Assembly (NCBI GenBank): GCA_036245805.1 | Contig: BTRK01000002.1 | Coordinates: 29,939,067 to 30,003,066, forward strand | DNA length: 64,000 bases | Direction: 5' to 3' | Origin: Pristionchus mayeri | Taxonomy: Eukaryota; Nematoda; Chromadorea; Rhabditida; Neodiplogasteridae | Shown: positions 51,201 through 62,945 of the stretch, piece by piece | How the letters are laid out: each line of letters begins with the position of its first letter | Position numbering within the stretch: the first letter of the stretch is position 1 | Made by a program: the position numbers and the translations under genes | Notes under the pieces: model-generated | What the model saw: the letters and a program-made list of their open reading frames with translations, nothing else | What the model was told of the DNA's origin: nothing | Database searches by the model: none

Positions 51201-54200
51201 ATGACGGCGGGCGACTCACACAACAGTGACGACAATTTGCCTCGTAAGTTCCAACTTTCAGACCCTTCGCCAAGTAAAATAGACTAGAAGTTAATAATTT
51301 GAAATTGCTGTCACTGAATCTTAATTTCCCACACTATGTCTACATTTCAACGACCGTGATCCGAATTTTGAATTGTATCTGAGCTTCTAGTCAATCTGAC
51401 AATATTTCGAAAGTGATATCATCCAATTTTCAGTGGTTCTCGTCACGGGGGCATCTGGATTCATCGCTCTGCACTGCGTGAAGAAACTGCTGGAAGGACC
51501 CTACCGAGTCAGAGGAACTGTGAGAAACAAGGATAATCAAAAGAAAGTGAGCAATTTATTCAATTCTAATTCCAAATTTAAACTTTGTGAACACTTGCAT
51601 CTGCTGTTGTTTTCTTCTTGCAAATTACTTCCATGCAAATTACTTGTAATCCGAATGTCTTTAATTCAGTTTCACACGTATCTATCGTACGTGATAGAAA
51701 TTTAGGAACGTATACCGTGCAATTTCCAAAAATATCACGTTTCGTGGATTATGGTGAATTTTAATTTTTACGACTTTTGCTTTCTTGCATTATTTTTTTA
51801 ATATGCGTTTTTTTTCATAAAACGGATGGGTTTTTACACGGAAATATGGCTAGAAATGCAATAAATGCTCGTGAAAAAACCATGAAATATTGACGAAATA
51901 GTGCTAAAACCCGGTTATGGCTATTTCGTCAATATTGCATAATTTTCGCGAGCTTTTACTGCATATCTAGCCATATTTCCGTGTAAAAACCCATCCGTTT
52001 TATGAAAACGCATATGAAAAAAAGAATGCAAAAAAGCAAAACTCGTAAAAATAAAAATTCACCATAATCCACGAAACATGATATTTTTGGAAATTGCACG
52101 GTATACGTTCCTAAATTTCCATCACGTACGATAGTACTTTTCTATGAAACAGTTCGCATTACAAGTCGTGTTATCATTTTAATTGGTCTAGCCCTGAACT
52201 GGTTTCCTCCCGGTCTCTCACTCTTGTTTGTACGGCAGATCACATTAACTTGACAACTCTGAACTTGTTTTGCCCACTCGTTTCTACAATTAGAGGGGTT
52301 CAAACAGGGGAAGTTACTGGTGATGCGATTTGCGATATCGGATGAAACTATTGTAATCGACTTACTATCAATATATTCGCCATGTCGGGGATGGCAAATT
52401 CGATAGTCATAAATTTATTTGAAATAATTATAAATATTCAAATTTCGTTTCAGATCGCGCCCCTGCTCCGTCTCCCGAATGCGTCTACCAAAATCGAATT
52501 GGTCGAGGCGGATCTGCTTCAGCCTGTTGAGAAGTGGAAAGAGTGAGTTCCTCGTACGAGTACTCCTCTTACTTTCCTCAACCGAGCCCCATAAGCGCAG
52601 TTCTACAGGGAACTGGTGGCATCATTGAGTGCAGGTCACTCTAGTTGCCTTATTCAGGGTCGTTGCTGGTTGCACGTACGTCCTGCACATCGCTTCTCCA
52701 CTGAACCTCAATGCCACGGAGGAGATCGTTGCGACTGCTGTGCAGGGAACGAAGGCTGTGATGGAAGCAGCCACGGCTTGCCCGGAAGTGGGTTGTGAAA
52801 TATGGACATGTCGCATTTCTTTATCTTATTGCTACTATCAAGGGTAATTGTATGAATGGAATAGAGGTGGAATGGCAAGATGGTAAGCCTTTCACATAGA
52901 TTATCGGTGATAATTGATTAAAACGAAGGTATTTATGCTATTAGCATGATGTTAAGTTGCGTATCGAAACAAATAATATGATTCAGGTTGAAGTGAAAGT
53001 AATGACACTTATAGGTAGGCAATTGATGTGAAAGTGAAAGGGAGTAATCCGCAAATAGGCAAAAACTTTCACTACTTCACATTTTATATGACGTTTACTG
53101 GGAAGCAGAGAACAATATTTCGATTTCGTGTCACTTTCGAAATATACATTTAAAATTACAATTCCAGGTCAAGAAAATCGTGCTCACGAGCTCATGTGCA
53201 GCTATTAATCGTGAGATTTTGTCCCAGTTTACGCAACAAGGTTATTTTTTTGCAATTTATCCCTTTAAAATGTAAATAAATAACAAACCGATTTTTTCAC
53301 CCAAAATTGTTTTTGCCGATTTTGACCATCAAGCATTCTTGCCTCTCACATCGTTCCTTGTTGTGCAATCGGCTCGAGTATTTTAGTGATAGACATTTAT
53401 ACTCTCCATAGCGCATGTTAACATAGATCTGTCCAACCAAGAAAACAAATACAGTAATGTCGTAAACTGAATGGGGCTGAGCAAAACCATTTCTTTTTAA
53501 ATGATCAGCATTCCATTGTGAATAGAGATAGGGTTAAATCTAGATCACAGGTGTAAAGTAGGATGGAGATACACCGAACTGGTACTGTTGAAACTGATCA
53601 GCCACAAGAGGCCTATTAGAGATGAGTGAGTAATCCGGGTTTGGTTTTCATGATGGGGTACCAGTTGAGATTTTGCCTTACGGAATCTATACCAATGCGT
53701 CTCGCGACTTCAATTATCCACCAATGTAAACTGCATTGCCTGTATGTGCCACAATTATCTTCGAGAGGAGATGTGGCTCCTAATTCAGGATCATAGTTCT
53801 TCAGCATTTAGGTACCCAATTTTAACGTCGAAATTCAAACTTTTGGCATTTTTGCGATAGCCCCGTGGTTTTAAGAGAAGTAATTTCATGCGCAAATTAA
53901 TGAACAACTCTTACCCTATCACCCACTAATTGGAAAGATTTTGGAAATCGCTACTTTTTCTAGAGCAGGATGTGCCTGAAATCCCTCAATATCAGTTTTT
54001 TTCGTAATTTCCGTCGAAAAATAGTTTTTCGACAAATATCGCTCTTTAGGTAAGAAGACCGATTGGGTTCTAAAATGTCGATGTAATCGAAAGTTCAGTA
54101 GGTATTGATTATAGCGCCCTTAGGTAGGTGTCAGCCTCGTGAATCCCCGAAACAGGAAAATTGGTCACGTAAAATTTGATTTTTCTGTGGAGTCCGGATT

Positions 54201-56121
54201 CATCCGTCTGTACGAAGGAAATAACGAATTCAGCAGCTCTCTATTTTTGCTACTAGGGAGAACACGCCAGGGGCTTCTTAATAAAATTAGTTAGCGTCCT
54301 CTCATAAATACATCCATGAAGTGCCGCTATTTTAAAGAAAATCTTAATTTTTCTGAAAAGTTCACTCTTGCGCTTAACTCGATTTCTCCTATATTAGACA
54401 GCCTTGCCCCGCTGTAACCCTAATGTTGTATACGTTGAACATGCCCCTATATAATACTAGAGGGACAACATAAGGCAATTTGAGAAAATCGAAATACGCG
54501 AGCTGAAATTTTGGGTTCGAAATCGGAAAAACTTTCTGACCAACCTAATAAATTTGGGCTTTTAATTTCTTTAAAATGAACAATTTCAGACGGTGTTAAG
54601 AACAAGGCTGCCGTTTTCGACGAGACCTTCTGGAGTGATATCGCCGGAGAGAAGGAGGAGTGGTACGCGGTATCAAAAACACTCGCAGAGAAGGCTGCTT
54701 GGGACCACTGGAATTCGCTCTCTGGTAAATTGATTGTTTGTGCGAGTATGCACCGAATTAACCCTATATGTTCGACATACTTTCTCCCCATGGCATTCTA
54801 TCGCACTCTCATTGTTCTACTCTCAGAATGTTCCATTACTGCTTATTTTGTTGTTGTTGTTGGCCTATAATGTAGCGGAATACTTCATTTAAAATTTGAT
54901 TTCACTTCATTTAAAATTTGGTTTCTCTTGGGAAAACGATAGTTCTAACAATTTGCTTGCAGAGTCCACTCGACCAGCCTTCACTGTTCTCTGCCCTTCA
55001 GTCGTCTTCGGTCCAGTACTCTCTGATGCAGAGCACATCAGTGCCTCAATCCTGAAGCGATTGATGAAGCGATCGACTAGTCTTGCGCATCCAAAGGTGT
55101 GTTGATCAATAACCAAACGAAATTGAAACACATCATTACTATGGCCACTCGATATCACTCACCATTTTCAGGCAAATACAGTAATCTATATTTATACGAA
55201 TCTTATAGTGGCATTTCGATTGGATTTCGAGCATCGAGTGTATGATCTCCTCATTTAACACACTCTCTCACTACTCTACCAGTATAGAGTGTGTGTGAAA
55301 TGACGAGATGAAGGCCCGACTTACGAACTCAACGTATCATACACATGCAGGCATCCCTCAGTCTGGTGGATGTGCGCGACGTCGCAGAGGCTCATGTTCG
55401 AGCACTGGAGCGACCAGAGACAGATGGAGAGAGGATCCTAATTACAGCCTCGCCCTCTGCATGGTTCGCTGATATCGCACGATGGCTCAAGAAGGGATTT
55501 TCGCGATATGGTATTAACTTTGTTGACCTTTAGATATGCCAATTTGCTAATCCGTCGGATATATTTATGCAAATTAAACGTTTGAACGCATGCTAATTCC
55601 AGGCTACGGTATCACGACATGGGAGTGCCCCAACTGGGTGCTGAAGCTGTATGCTGCTTCAGGTTGGCAAATATTCCAATAAAAAATTGCCAGGATTATT
55701 GATTCCGAAGATTCACTTGCCCTTTCATATTATTACTGAAATGTATTTCACGTTCTCATTTAATTCGACGAGACGGATCAGTTATGTAAAACATATCAGG
55801 AATCGATCCTGAGTCTAAATCCGTGGTTAGTCGACTTGGTCCAGAGCTGCGCTTTGACAACTCCAAGGTATCACTTTCAAACGTTCTAATCCCCTACCGT
55901 ACCAAACTGTATCATGTACCGTACCCTTACCGTACTCATTCCAGTCGATCCGCCTGCTCGGCCTCGAATATCGTCGAATGGAGAATGCAGTGAAGGAGAT
56001 GATGCACTCGATGATCGATCAGGGGATGGTGAAGCCAACGGAGAAATACAAGAGAAAGTACCAGGCGAGGAATGCTGCCGTGCTAGCCAATTGCAAGAAG
56101 ACGAAGGAAAGAGCTGTTTGA
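51201..56121 (+). CDS. NAD(P)-dependent epimerase/dihydroflavonol-reductase-like protein, 11 exons
   Basis: Exons 51201-51243, 51434-51546, 52454-52542, 52658-52787, 53168-53210, 54590-54724, 54963-55096, 55351-55510, 55603-55662, 55800-55867 and 55945-56121 sum to 1152 bases, an exact 383-residue frame with TGA. Rossmann nucleotide-binding motif VLVTGASGFIALHCVKKLL lies near residues 15-33, VEADL and VLHIASP follow, KKIVLTSSCAA gives the catalytic serine region, and WYAVSKTLAEK holds the YxxxK catalytic pair; SLVDVRDVAEAHVRAL is the typical late motif of extended short-chain dehydrogenases. The family reduces or epimerises carbonyl or sugar-nucleotide substrates; substrate here is unknown. 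Most likely cytosolic, no signal peptide. Intron 2 contains a foldback, intron 5 is 1.4 kb without recognisable genes. A polyadenylation-type AATAAA lies at 56168. Confidence 0.9.
51703..52125. mobile_element. Foldback element in epimerase intron 2
   Basis: AAATTTAGGAACGTATACCG at left and CGGTATACGTTCCTAAATTT at right are exact inverses; arms of about 205 bases pair to a centre near 51914 (AAAACCCGGTTATGGC region). No coding sequence. Confidence 0.85.
53211..54589. other. 1.4 kb epimerase intron
   Basis: No gene, repeat or inverted structure that I can support. Confidence 0.4.
55250..55335. repeat. Hairpin repeat, third copy
   Basis: CACTCTCTCACTACTCTACC and TAGAGTGTGTGTG inverse, then GATGAAGGCCCGACTTACGA; same family as 23600-23690 and 26684-26775. 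In an epimerase intron. Confidence 0.5.
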
Positions 56122-56167
56122 TGATATTTAGCCTTTTCTGTACTTGAATTAACAGTATTCGAACGAA

Positions 56168-56173
56168 CAATAA
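56168..56173 (+). terminator. Polyadenylation signal of the epimerase gene
   Basis: AATAAA 47 bases after the stop codon. Confidence 0.6.
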
Positions 56174-56203
56174 ACATTATGAGCAGTTGGTGTTCAGCCA
56201 AGG

Positions 56204-56672
56204 CAAATATCGTACATGCCAGCGAAATCAGAACGGCCACCGAGAGGCACCGATAAAATTTCGACTTCTGGCTCTCTGCGAATACGCAATTTTAAAAGTC
56301 GGGGTTGTGCTCATGTTTTTTATCATGGCCGATTTGCCGGAATCGACCCGGACATGTCCGGTCAATTATTTCTAGAAATCGATAAATCAAAAACATAACA
56401 TTTTGGTGCGAATACGGTATTTCGTACAGCTCACCAACGTTGGTGGGCTTTACCAAATACCGTAATCGCACAATAATTGCTTCTTTGCGATTTATCGATT
56501 TCTAGTCATAATTGAGCGGGCATGTCCGGGTCGATTCCGGCAAATCGACCATGATAAAAAATATGAGCACAACCACGATTTTTAAAAATGCGTATTCGCA
56601 GAGAGCCATAAATCGAAAATTTCTCGGTGCCTCTCGGTGGCCGTTCTGATTTCGCTGACATGTACGATAAGT
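56204..56672. mobile_element. Foldback between epimerase and RING genes
   Basis: Outer parts (CGTACATGCCAGCGAAATCA / TGATTTCGCTGACATGTACG-like) and GACCCGGACATGTCCGG / GGGCATGTCCGGGTCGA are inverse; a smaller hairpin (GTGCGAATACGGTATTTCG ... CGTAATCGCAC) is at the centre near 56440. Confidence 0.75.
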
Positions 56673-56894
56673 GAGGGGACTTTGAACAAAACTTGAATAA
56701 TGCCAAATTCAGCTAAAGTCGGCAGATCGAATGCTATTTGATATTTGAACAACCTGTTTCATCATTCTTAGTACATGACTTTTTTAAAAAAAGGTAGGAA
56801 CTACATATTTTGTTTCAAAAATTGTATCTGGATCAAATTTGGTTGGGGTACATTGGGTATCATGTTGAAAAAGAACCCGGAATCCAGCAGCGAC

Positions 56895-57624
56895 TCAGAT
56901 TATGTTTTCCTTCAATGGACTAACTTCCGAGACGACACGGCAGAATGGGCAGGAAGCCTGTCTCGAGTACACCTGATATGAGATAATGTGACGATATGAG
57001 ATGATGTGCGGCTGAACCGTATAGCATACGCCGCGCTCGCGCGAGGCGCCTTCGTAGAGCCGCACGAAGGCGCTCATAAGCTCACAGTACGGATATGCGT
57101 TATCCGCGACCTCGCAACACTCGCGGCAGACCGCATGACCGCACGCGGTAGCGACGATGCGATCGCTAGAAGACTCACTGAGACAACTTGCACAGGCGCA
57201 TGAGCAGCAAATGCCAACTTTTTGACTGAAGAAAGTGATAAGATTTATGGAAAATAACTCGACAATAAAGGTAAAGGTACATCCCTGCTAGGCACTGCTA
57301 GGCCAGTGTCAATTTGGGCGGATTCAGTCCGGAGTGCCCACCTTTTTTTTCCCTATTTACCTGCGTGATCTAGTCACGACTACCAATTCCCCGTCCCAAT
57401 GAGTAGGCGCCTTGGTGGGGCGGAGACGGTGTCACGGCCGGGAATCGAACCCCGGTGGGATGGAATGGGAGGGCGCGCCATAGACCACTACACCACTTCG
57501 TATCACTCAATAATTTAAACTCACAATTCACTCTACATCCGTCGCAGCGTAGCGATATTGTCTTAATCAATTGGTGCGTTTCAAAGTCCATATCTCCCGC
57601 GTTCTCAGCCGAATTGAAGGACAT
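56895..57624 (-). CDS. Small RING-finger protein
   Basis: ATG at 57624 (MSFNSAENAGDMDFETHQ), exon 1 to about 57570. Exon 2 runs from about 57217-57226 down to 57030 and reads CCSCACASCLSE then TACGHAVCRECCE. Exon 3, 56895-56972, reads RQASCPFCRVVSE and ends TGA. Together C..C, C.H..C..C and CPFC make a C3HC4-type RING, which suggests an E3 ubiquitin ligase; about 35 residues separate the last two pairs. The exon 2/3 junction fits a 57-base GT-AG intron in phase; the exon 1/2 junction is ambiguous. Exon 2 is much richer in G+C than its surroundings. A tRNA-derived SINE sits in intron 1. Confidence 0.6.
57343..57505 (-). mobile_element. tRNA-derived SINE
   Basis: On the minus strand: a tRNA-like head with A-box-like GTGGTGTAGTGG and a perfect B box GGTTCGATTCC in an unbroken T stem (CCGGG/CCCGG), then a non-tRNA body, then a run of eight A. 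The acceptor stem does not pair, so it is not a functional tRNA gene. Confidence 0.6.
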
Positions 57625-57659
57625 GAATATTGCTGGGATTAGCGATCGGATAGTGTAAT

Positions 57660-58265
57660 ATCACGCGTGTCGCTTAAGAATTGAATAAAATCCAGAAGTG
57701 GTTGGCGCATAATCTGACCCCTGCTTCTTTTTACATTTTTCGACAGTCCTTAGGGTCCCTCACAACATAGCGAAGAGCTTTTTGGCCGAAACTCATTTTC
57801 AACAACTTCAGACGTCGTCAAAAAAATTCGAAGCCGAAAGGTGCCAACTTTGAAAAGACATAATTCCGTCCAAAGTGGAGCTAGCGCGTAGTTTTAAAAA
57901 TCAGTCGACGCCAAATTTCCAGGAGAATACGCCTGTCGAAAGGCGAATTTAATTTGTGATTGCTCCAAAGATATACATGATTTCAACACTTCCAAACATA
58001 GTACACTTATTCATGCGTATGTGGAATGTGTTTGAAATTTGATATATGTTGTCCCATTGGCATATACAATTTTCAAAATGAGGGTATATAAGCGACTTTT
58101 TTGCATATTGCATCGTCACATATTAATAGTGTTGACCAACCAACATGGCAAAAATTACTTCCCAATTACCTTCATGCATTACTACCACGAGGCTATACTT
58201 ACCGTTTCCCATTCGTGAAAAAAGTAAACAACAATAAAATTCTTAAAAATTTCCGGACACCCTGA
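57660..58265. other. Intergenic, nothing recognised
   Basis: No gene, hairpin or repeat that I can support. Confidence 0.4.
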
Positions 58266-58269
58266 TATT

Positions 58270-60968
58270 TCTTCAGCGGCTTGGCACAGGCCGAAAATTC
58301 AAATTCTTACTGACTTCACCAATTGGTCGGCATCGACGAGGGATGCTTACGAGCATCGCCAGATTTTCGATCCGCGTCCGCGCGGTCGCGGGCGCGGATG
58401 CTGAAAAATTAGCTGCATTGTCCTCGAAATTTTTAAATCCACTCCTATGACTGCGGCGACAGTGGCGCTGCATTCCTTGACAAATTTTAAGACTTTTTTT
58501 ACTCCTGGGAGTTTTTCAATCAGATTCCATCTAAATCCGGAAATCGATAATTCCACTTTTACTTTGGACATGAATGCAATTCCCCGAAAATTTATATTAC
58601 GCCAATTGGGAAAAGTCGTCCAACTTTTGCACTCACGTATAGTAACCATAGTTGCCCAACACTGGCGGCGAGGTGTTTTCAGACCATGACCCCCTATTCA
58701 TGGTTCAGCACTGCTCCCGTCGAATTGAGGGGAGCAGTGCTGAACGACGTATAGGGGGTCATGGTCAAAAATCGATCGGAAGGTCAATGGTAGGTCAAGA
58801 CTAGTTACCGTACCCAATCGATCATACAGTACCACCAGATACCGTATACCACTACCGTAACCCACGAGTATCGCAAACTAACTTTATTTATAAAAAGGCC
58901 TGGTACCGTGCCCAATCGATTGTGCAGTACCCAAGTCACTACCGTAACCCAGTTCCATGGGTCAGATCCAGTTCCTTGGGTCAAACATTTTTCTAAAAAT
59001 TTAAAATCGATAGTAAAATTATTTTTTAATTATCATATCGTATGTCTCGTTGCTGTAGAATCATTTTATAATCGATTTAGGATTTTTAGAAAAATGATTG
59101 AAAATTTAAGAAAAATGTTTGACCCAAGGAACTGGATCTGACCCATGGAACTGGGCTACGGTATTGACTTGGATACTGTACAATCGATTGGACACGGTAC
59201 CAGGTCTTTTTTTAAATAAAGTTAGTTTGCGATACTCGTGGGTTACGGTAGTGGTATACGGTATCTGGTGGTACTGTACGATCGATTGGGTACGGTAACT
59301 AGTCTTGACCTAATATTGACCTACCGATCGATTTTTGACCATGACCCCCTATACGTCGTTCAGCACTGCTCCCCTCAATTCGAGGGGAGCAGTGCTGAAC
59401 CATGAATGGGGGTCATGGGCATACCTGTCCAGAGATGGCATGGTCAAAAAATCGATGGTAGGAGATGGGTAGGTCAAGATTAAGTACTGTACCAATCAAT
59501 AGTACAGTACTTCCTGATACCGTATATAGCTACCGTAACCCTGATTACCGCGAACTGATTTTTTTTCAAAAATTGAAAATACAGTACCCAAATTTAAAAA
59601 TCAAAGTACCGTAACCAATCGATAGTACAGTACCACCAGATACCGTATCCCGCTACCGTAACTCCGATGATCGCGAACTAATTTTATTTTTAAGATGTCC
59701 TGGTGACGTGCACAATCGTTCTGGTGTCGTGAACAATCAATTGTACAGTACCCAACTGACTACCGTAACCCAGTTCCGTGGGTCAGATCTAGTTCCTTGG
59801 GTCAAACATTTTTCTAAATATCCAAAAACATTTTCTAAAAATCCTAAATCGATCATAAATTGGTTCTACACTAATTATAGTTACGGTGGGATACTTCAAA
59901 ATAATTGTATTATAGATTTAGAATTTTTAGAAAATTGTTTGACCCAAGGAACTAGATCTGACCCAAGGAACTGGGTTACGTAGTCAGTTAGGTACTGTAC
60001 AATTGATGCACGTCACCAGGACATCTTAAAAATAAAATTAGTTCGCGATCGTCGGAGTTACGGTAGTGGGATACGGTATCTGGTGGTACTGTACTATCGA
60101 TTGGTTACGGTACTTTAATTTTTAAATCAGGGTACGGTATTTTCAATTTTTGAAAAAAAGCAGTTCGCGGTAATCAGGGTTACGGTAGCTATATACGGTA
60201 TCAGGAAGTACTGTACTATTGATTGGTACAGTACTTAATCTTGACCTACCCATGACCTACCATCGATTTTTTGACCATGACCCGGGGTTCATGGTAGGAC
60301 GGGGGGTGGGCAAGATTCGTGCCCACCCCCGTCCTACCATGATCCGGGGGTCATGGATTTTTTGCGCCGCCGCTTTATGCAATATTCATAATGCCCATTG
60401 GCAAAGATCATACATTACCGGGGGTCATGGATTTTTTGGGACGCCGCCGGCGTGGACAGCTATGGTCGTGGGGGTCGCCGTCGGCGTGGGCAACTATGAT
60501 AGTAACCCAAAATTTACACCATAATTCGTTCCTGATTCATTTTAACTTCCTTCTGTAAGATTTTAAATCGCGCCTTTCTTTTGACGTATATATTCTATCA
60601 AGCCGAAGCTAGATCCTCAATAATATTTATGGGAATTCTTGAAAATTTTTCGGGGAATTGCATTCATGTCCAAAGTAAAAGTGGAATTATCGATTTCCGG
60701 CTTTCTATGGTATCTGACCGAAAAACTCCCAGGACTAAAAAACTCTTAGAATTTGTCAAGGAATGCAGCGCCACTATCGCCGCAGTCATAGGAGTCGATT
60801 TGTAAATTTCGAGGATACTATAGTTATTTTTTTCAGAATCCGCGCCCGCGACCGCGCGGACGCGGATCGAAAATCTGGCGATGCTCATAGGTTTCCCTCG
60901 TCGATGCCGACCTATTGGTGAAGTTAGTAAGAATTTGAATTTTCGGCCTGTGCCAAATCTATTTCGAA
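58270..60968. mobile_element. Composite foldback element
   Basis: Outer arms 58270-58610 and 60640-60968 are inverse (GGCACAGGCCGAAAATTCAA / TTGAATTTTCGGCCTGTGCC). Inside lie two further palindromes: one about 58676-59410 (ends TTCAGACCATGACCCCCTAT-like, hairpin GCACTGCTCCC) and one about 59430-60300, both with units GACCCAAGGAACT, GGTACTGTAC and TACGGTA. No transposase. Confidence 0.75.
60371..60418 (+). repeat. 47-base direct repeat, copy 1
   Basis: GCTTTATGCAATATTCATAA onward is identical to 61140-61187. Confidence 0.8.
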
Positions 60969-61139
60969 ACTGTCAGATAGTGTGTTATAGATGAATGATG
61001 TATATTAGGAAGAAGTGGAAACTGTACGATTCTTTGGCTTTATATATATCAATAGGTTTAAAGCTTCCAGTCAAAATTGACGGAACTCTCTCGGTGGCGA
61101 TAATGCTGGTATAGATTGGTTGGGCGCATCCATTCTCTG

Positions 61140-61187
61140 TGCTTTATGCAATATTCATAATGCCCATTGGCAAAGATCATACATTAC
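61140..61187 (+). repeat. 47-base direct repeat, copy 2
   Basis: Second copy of the segment ending GATCATACATTAC; copy 1 is inside the composite foldback, copy 2 outside it. Confidence 0.8.
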
Positions 61188-61508
61188 ATATATTTTTTTA
61201 AATTTGTGAATGAGTTTTACCATGTAGTGCGAATTGTTGAACAGATAAAAAAAACATGACGAAAATAACGAACACTTAGCACAATGTTGAGACGTTTGAT
61301 TTATTCTTTCATAAGTATGCGGCAAAAAAACTGGAGAAATATGAAGTAAGCAGGAGTGAGAATTTCGGTTGTATACTATCTAACGTGAGAGAATAAGCCA
61401 AAAATGGGAAGGGTATTTCGGTACATAGCTTCGTGACGAATTACTATTGTTCCTACTGCATGTTGAGATTGAATTAAGCGAAACAATGAGTCTAATGGAA
61501 AAATGTTT

Positions 61509-62908
61509 TCATTTCTTGAGATAAGGATGGTTGAGAATGTCAGTGCATGTTGGGTGGGCCTTTGAGTTATATGCAGAAATTAGTGAAATTAACTCATCCT
61601 GTAATCAAACATCTTAAAGAAGGACTGTCAGCAAAGTTAGAAATTTTGACGTTGTCATAACCATGACCGACCTTTGTACAACCATAAGAGATTCTGAAAA
61701 TTTCAAATGCGTATCTCTATTTTGAACCGAGTTCTCATTTGTTGGCAGAATTCCAAAGAAGGCTTGAAGGGAAGGGACGTGCGGGAATTCAAATATCTAT
61801 AAGATTTTTCCAAAACTGGTGGGATTCGAACCCGCAACCTTCTGATTACGCGGCGACTGCTTTACCACTGAGCTATGCGATTGACCTTTGCGTATCCTCT
61901 TAGCTCGCGCTATATTCGTTGGATGAATGTCTAGGTCATGGTTATGACAGCGTCAAAAATTTAACTTTGCTGACACTCCTTCTTTAAATTCATTAGAACA
62001 TTGAGCTCACCGTTTCGCTGTCGCTGAATATGTGGCTCTGCGATTCACCCTCTCGGAATCCTTCGAAAATCTGAACTTCGTCGAGTTTTCCTTTCACAAT
62101 TTTGACAATGCATACCTTTAATCGCTCTACAGTAATTATCACACACATTTCTGCGAAAATGAGTCCCAGTGAAAAAATATCCGTCTTCGAGCTGTAGATA
62201 GGCATACTTGATTTCTGAAAATGGAACACGATTTATTAGCATTGAATCTCCAGTTATTCAATAACTTGGCACCTGTTCTGGACTCATGTATAGCCTTGTG
62301 CACATATCTGATCGGAGAGTCGATACTTCCTCTCCACTTCTGTATTTGCGTGCCGTAGAGATACCGAGGTCACATAGCTTCAGTATATCTTTACCAACAA
62401 TGAGGATGTTATCGGGCTGAAAATGTGTTACCACGAGAATATTGCATATTTCTACTTATTTCACGTTGTACCTTGAGATCACGATGAATTAGTTTCTTCT
62501 CGTGAATGTAGTTCACTCCTTGCACAAGTTGCTTTATCCACGACTTCATCTTTTTAACATTGCGAGAGGATTGAACTCCATTCGTCGCCAACCAATTGGT
62601 TAGTGAGGAATCACACTTCTATAAGGTTGTTGCAAAAGTCTTGCGATTTTTTGTGTCCGTACTATCATAATTCTTTTGTCACAAATCGCAATGACTAACA
62701 ATAATAGCAGTGTTTATAGGTATGCTTGTATTTTACATACGCACATTTCAATCAATCCGATATCGCGATCAACACAACAAATTATAATAAACCCAATTAG
62801 AATTTATTCTCAAAATTTTGAATTAAATGTATTTTTCTGGATATTTGTTGGCAAAATTCACGAAACATGCCCATACTGATGTCTGGGAAGCATCACTATA
62901 CCATTTCA

Positions 62909-62945
<37 letters not shown>

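Noticed and set aside
51201..56121. Bacterial origin of the epimerase gene
   Set aside because: Eleven exons, nematode-type introns and a base composition like its neighbours; nothing points to recent transfer.
56187..56398. Plus-strand frames after the epimerase stop
   Set aside because: They lie in the foldback at 56204-56672 and mirror each other.
61813..61885. Functional tRNA gene
   Set aside because: A and B boxes are good but acceptor and anticodon stems do not form.
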